Assembly: GCA_910586025.1 (NCBI GenBank)
Contig: CAJUIO010000021.1
Coordinates: 1-33,777, forward strand
Reading direction: 5' to 3'
Source: an uncultured Lachnospiraceae bacterium
GTDB taxonomy: Bacteria; Bacillota; Clostridia; Lachnospirales; Lachnospiraceae
DNA: 33,777 nt
Below the pieces are notes generated by a model. That model was not told where the DNA came from and did not search any database. It saw only the letters and a program-made list of their open reading frames with translations. How positions within the stretch are numbered: the first letter of the stretch is position 1; every line of letters starts with the position of its first letter. Position numbers and translations under genes: made by a program. Positions 32,467 through 33,777 of this stretch are shown piece after piece.

Positions 32467-33495
32467 ATGGAGCGAGAACTGCTCACAACCGGCCCCGTAC
32501 TCGATGAGAAAGGCCGGCCCATCCCGGGATTTTCCAGGAAAAGCACGCTGATCTATGAAAGGAGGGCCATCAAGGCTCCCCCCTGGCGGATCAAGGAGTG
32601 GGACTTTTATCAGATCTCCAATGATCACCTGTGCCTACAGCTCACCATCGGCCATGCCGCCTATGCAGGCCAGGTAAGTCTAATGCTGTTCGATTTCCGC
32701 AAGGGGAAAAAGTATCTCGATATCTGCCGGACACTGGCCCTGCCCTTTGGTTCTCTTCATATGCCAGCCGATGCGGAGGCAGACCATAAGCTTACCTATT
32801 CCCACAGGGGCCTTCCCAATAAATATGGGAACACCGGGATTTTCATGTGCTTTGAGACCGTGTCCGGACACCGCACGCTGACATGCCGCTGGAAGGATCT
32901 GGAGGCACGGATCGAGCTGGAACGCCAAAATCCGGATTCCCTGGTGGTGAATCTGCCCTTTGACGAATATGACCGGGCATTTTACTACAACCACAAGATC
33001 AATTGCATGACGGCAGACGGTTTTGTGCGTACCCGCTCCCATGAATGGATTTTTGACAAAAAGGATTCCTTCGGGATTCTGGACTGGGGAAGGGGCGTAT
33101 GGCCTTTTCACAATGAATGGTATTGGAGCAACGCCAGCGGATGGCTGAGCGGGGAAATGTTCGGCTTCAACCTGGGCTGCGGCTTTGGGAACACCGACAC
33201 CGCCAGTGAAAATATGCTTTTCTACAAAGGGAAATCCCACAAGCTGGGAAAGGTTGACTTTGTCCTGGGTAAAAGCTACATGGATCCCTGGCATCTGCTT
33301 GACCGGGAGGGACGGCTTGACCTGTGGCTTACCCCCATTTACGACAGAGAAACAAAGATCAGGCTTCTGTGGGTTGACAACCACTGCCACCAGATGTTCG
33401 GGAGCTTTACAGGAACCGCTGTATTGGACGACGGAACCGTTCTTTTTGTAAAGGACGTGGTTTCCTTTGCGGAGCATGCGGTAAATAACTGGTAG
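32467..33495 (+). CDS. DUF2804 domain protein
   Basis: The 342-residue protein matches the DUF2804 (PF10974) family over its full length. It opens TTGPVLDEKGRPIPGFSRKS and contains WDFYQISNDH, DWGRGVWPFHNEWYWSNASG and FGFNLGCGFGNT. The fold is expected to be beta-rich and related to lipocalin-like or hydroxyneurosporene-synthase-like proteins. No biochemical role is established that I know of. No signal peptide is visible. GAGGAA lies just upstream of the ATG. The gene follows the MFS transporter by 87 nt on the same strand and probably shares its transcript. An ATG-rich start region leaves little doubt about the frame. Confidence 0.88.
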   Translation: MERELLTTGPVLDEKGRPIPGFSRKSTLIYERRAIKAPPWRIKEWDFYQISNDHLCLQLTIGHAAYAGQVSLMLFDFRKGKKYLDICRTLALPFGSLHMPADAEADHKLTYSHRGLPNKYGNTGIFMCFETVSGHRTLTCRWKDLEARIELERQNPDSLVVNLPFDEYDRAFYYNHKINCMTADGFVRTRSHEWIFDKKDSFGILDWGRGVWPFHNEWYWSNASGWLSGEMFGFNLGCGFGNTDTASENMLFYKGKSHKLGKVDFVLGKSYMDPWHLLDREGRLDLWLTPIYDRETKIRLLWVDNHCHQMFGSFTGTAVLDDGTVLFVKDVVSFAEHAVNNW

Positions 33496-33621
33496 CGTTT
33501 ACTCCGCAGTCCTGTCTTTGGCCTTCCGCAGCCTGAGAGCGATCTTTCTCTCATCCGCCGCAGTCTGCAAAAGACAAACGGCGCGGGCAGCCTTCTCCTT
33601 CATGGGAAGGCTGTCCGCTTC
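33496..33621. other. Gap between convergent genes with one inverted repeat
   Basis: I see no gene here. GGGCAGCCTTC (33585-33595) pairs with GAAGGCTGTCC (33606-33616) with one G-U pair. This could form a terminator for the minus-strand gene at the right edge, although no clear T-run follows. Confidence 0.45.
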
Positions 33622-33777
33622 TTAAATCCCTTCTATGAATTTATGCAGCAGCTCCGCATAGGGATAACGCCCCCTCTCATCTCTCACGCTTACATATTCC
33701 ACATGCTGATATCCCTCCATAACACGGTAATCAATATGTGCCGCCTCATACCCGTGCGTCTTCATGGTCTCGATCAG
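33622..33777 (-). CDS. C-terminal fragment of an unidentified protein
   Basis: The last 51 codons of a minus-strand gene enter from the right edge and end with TAA at 33624-33622. The fragment includes ETMKTHGYEAAHIDYRV, GYQHVEYVSVRDERG and YPYAELLHKFIEGI. The spacing and tone could suit the end of an alpha/beta hydrolase or esterase, with QHVEY perhaps holding a catalytic histidine, but this is too short to assign. It converges on the DUF2804 gene. Confidence 0.6.
   Translation of the reverse strand: MIETMKTHGYEAAHIDYRVMEGYQHVEYVSVRDERGRYPYAELLHKFIEGI

Noticed and set aside
1..33777. CRISPR arrays, rRNA, tRNA, transposases, integrases, phage genes or a replication origin
   Set aside because: I saw no regularly spaced repeats, no cloverleaf-like sequences in the few intergenic gaps, and no mobile-element proteins in any reading frame.

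Overview
The window is about 34 kb of moderately GC-rich, gene-dense DNA. It most resembles a gut Lachnospiraceae (clostridial cluster XIVa) chromosome. The grounds are strong AGGAGG-type ribosome binding sites, YesM/YesN and LplB/LplC-type sugar uptake genes without their own ATPase, clusters of GH2, GH42, GH127 and DUF2264 glycosidases, a DUF4172-type Fic protein, and a GGADGPT-motif protein of a kind I associate with this family. The assignment rests on gene content and style, not on a marker gene.

Layout, left to right. (1) Positions 1-89 hold the start of a Fic-family gene on the minus strand, with a repeat-rich promoter. (2) Positions 318-8415 are a four-gene minus-strand glycoside operon read GH42, DUF2264, GH2, metallophosphoesterase, from a promoter with a palindrome over its -10 box. 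(3) Positions 8659-11470 are a plus-strand operon: XRE/TPR regulator, ABC ATPase and ABC-2 permease, joined by ATGA overlaps. (4) Positions 11560-23783 are a long minus-strand run read LacI regulator, sugar-binding lipoprotein, YesN response regulator, YesM kinase, two sugar permeases, two M24 (Xaa-Pro peptidase/creatinase-like) enzymes, an EutH-like transporter and a Cof-type HAD phosphatase. A strong hairpin terminator sits between the binding protein and yesN. (5) Positions 23999-27136 hold a divergent plus-strand GH127 beta-L-arabinofuranosidase fused to LamG and Ig-like modules. Two LacI-type operators lie exactly 90 bp apart between it and lacI. (6) Positions 27216-28601 hold a soluble GGADGPT-motif protein (minus) and a nitroreductase (plus) driven by a perfect-consensus promoter. 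(7) Positions 28636-31066 are a type II restriction-modification island: a C5 cytosine methyltransferase (minus) and a HindVP-family endonuclease (plus). (8) Positions 31096-33495 hold an MFS transporter and a DUF2804 protein. The 3' end of a minus-strand gene closes the window.

How the parts work together. The middle of the window looks like an L-arabinofuranoside/oligosaccharide utilisation locus. A two-component system and a LacI repressor control import, and glycosidases without secretion signals act in the cytoplasm. The GH42/DUF2264/GH2 operon is a second sugar-cleavage module. The most striking signal is in the restriction-modification intergenic region. A perfect 11-bp inverted repeat there carries two GACGTC sequences. 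Both match GRCGYC, the known target of the HindVP family, and one overlaps the -35 box of a near-consensus methyltransferase promoter. This suggests that the system senses its own methylation state.
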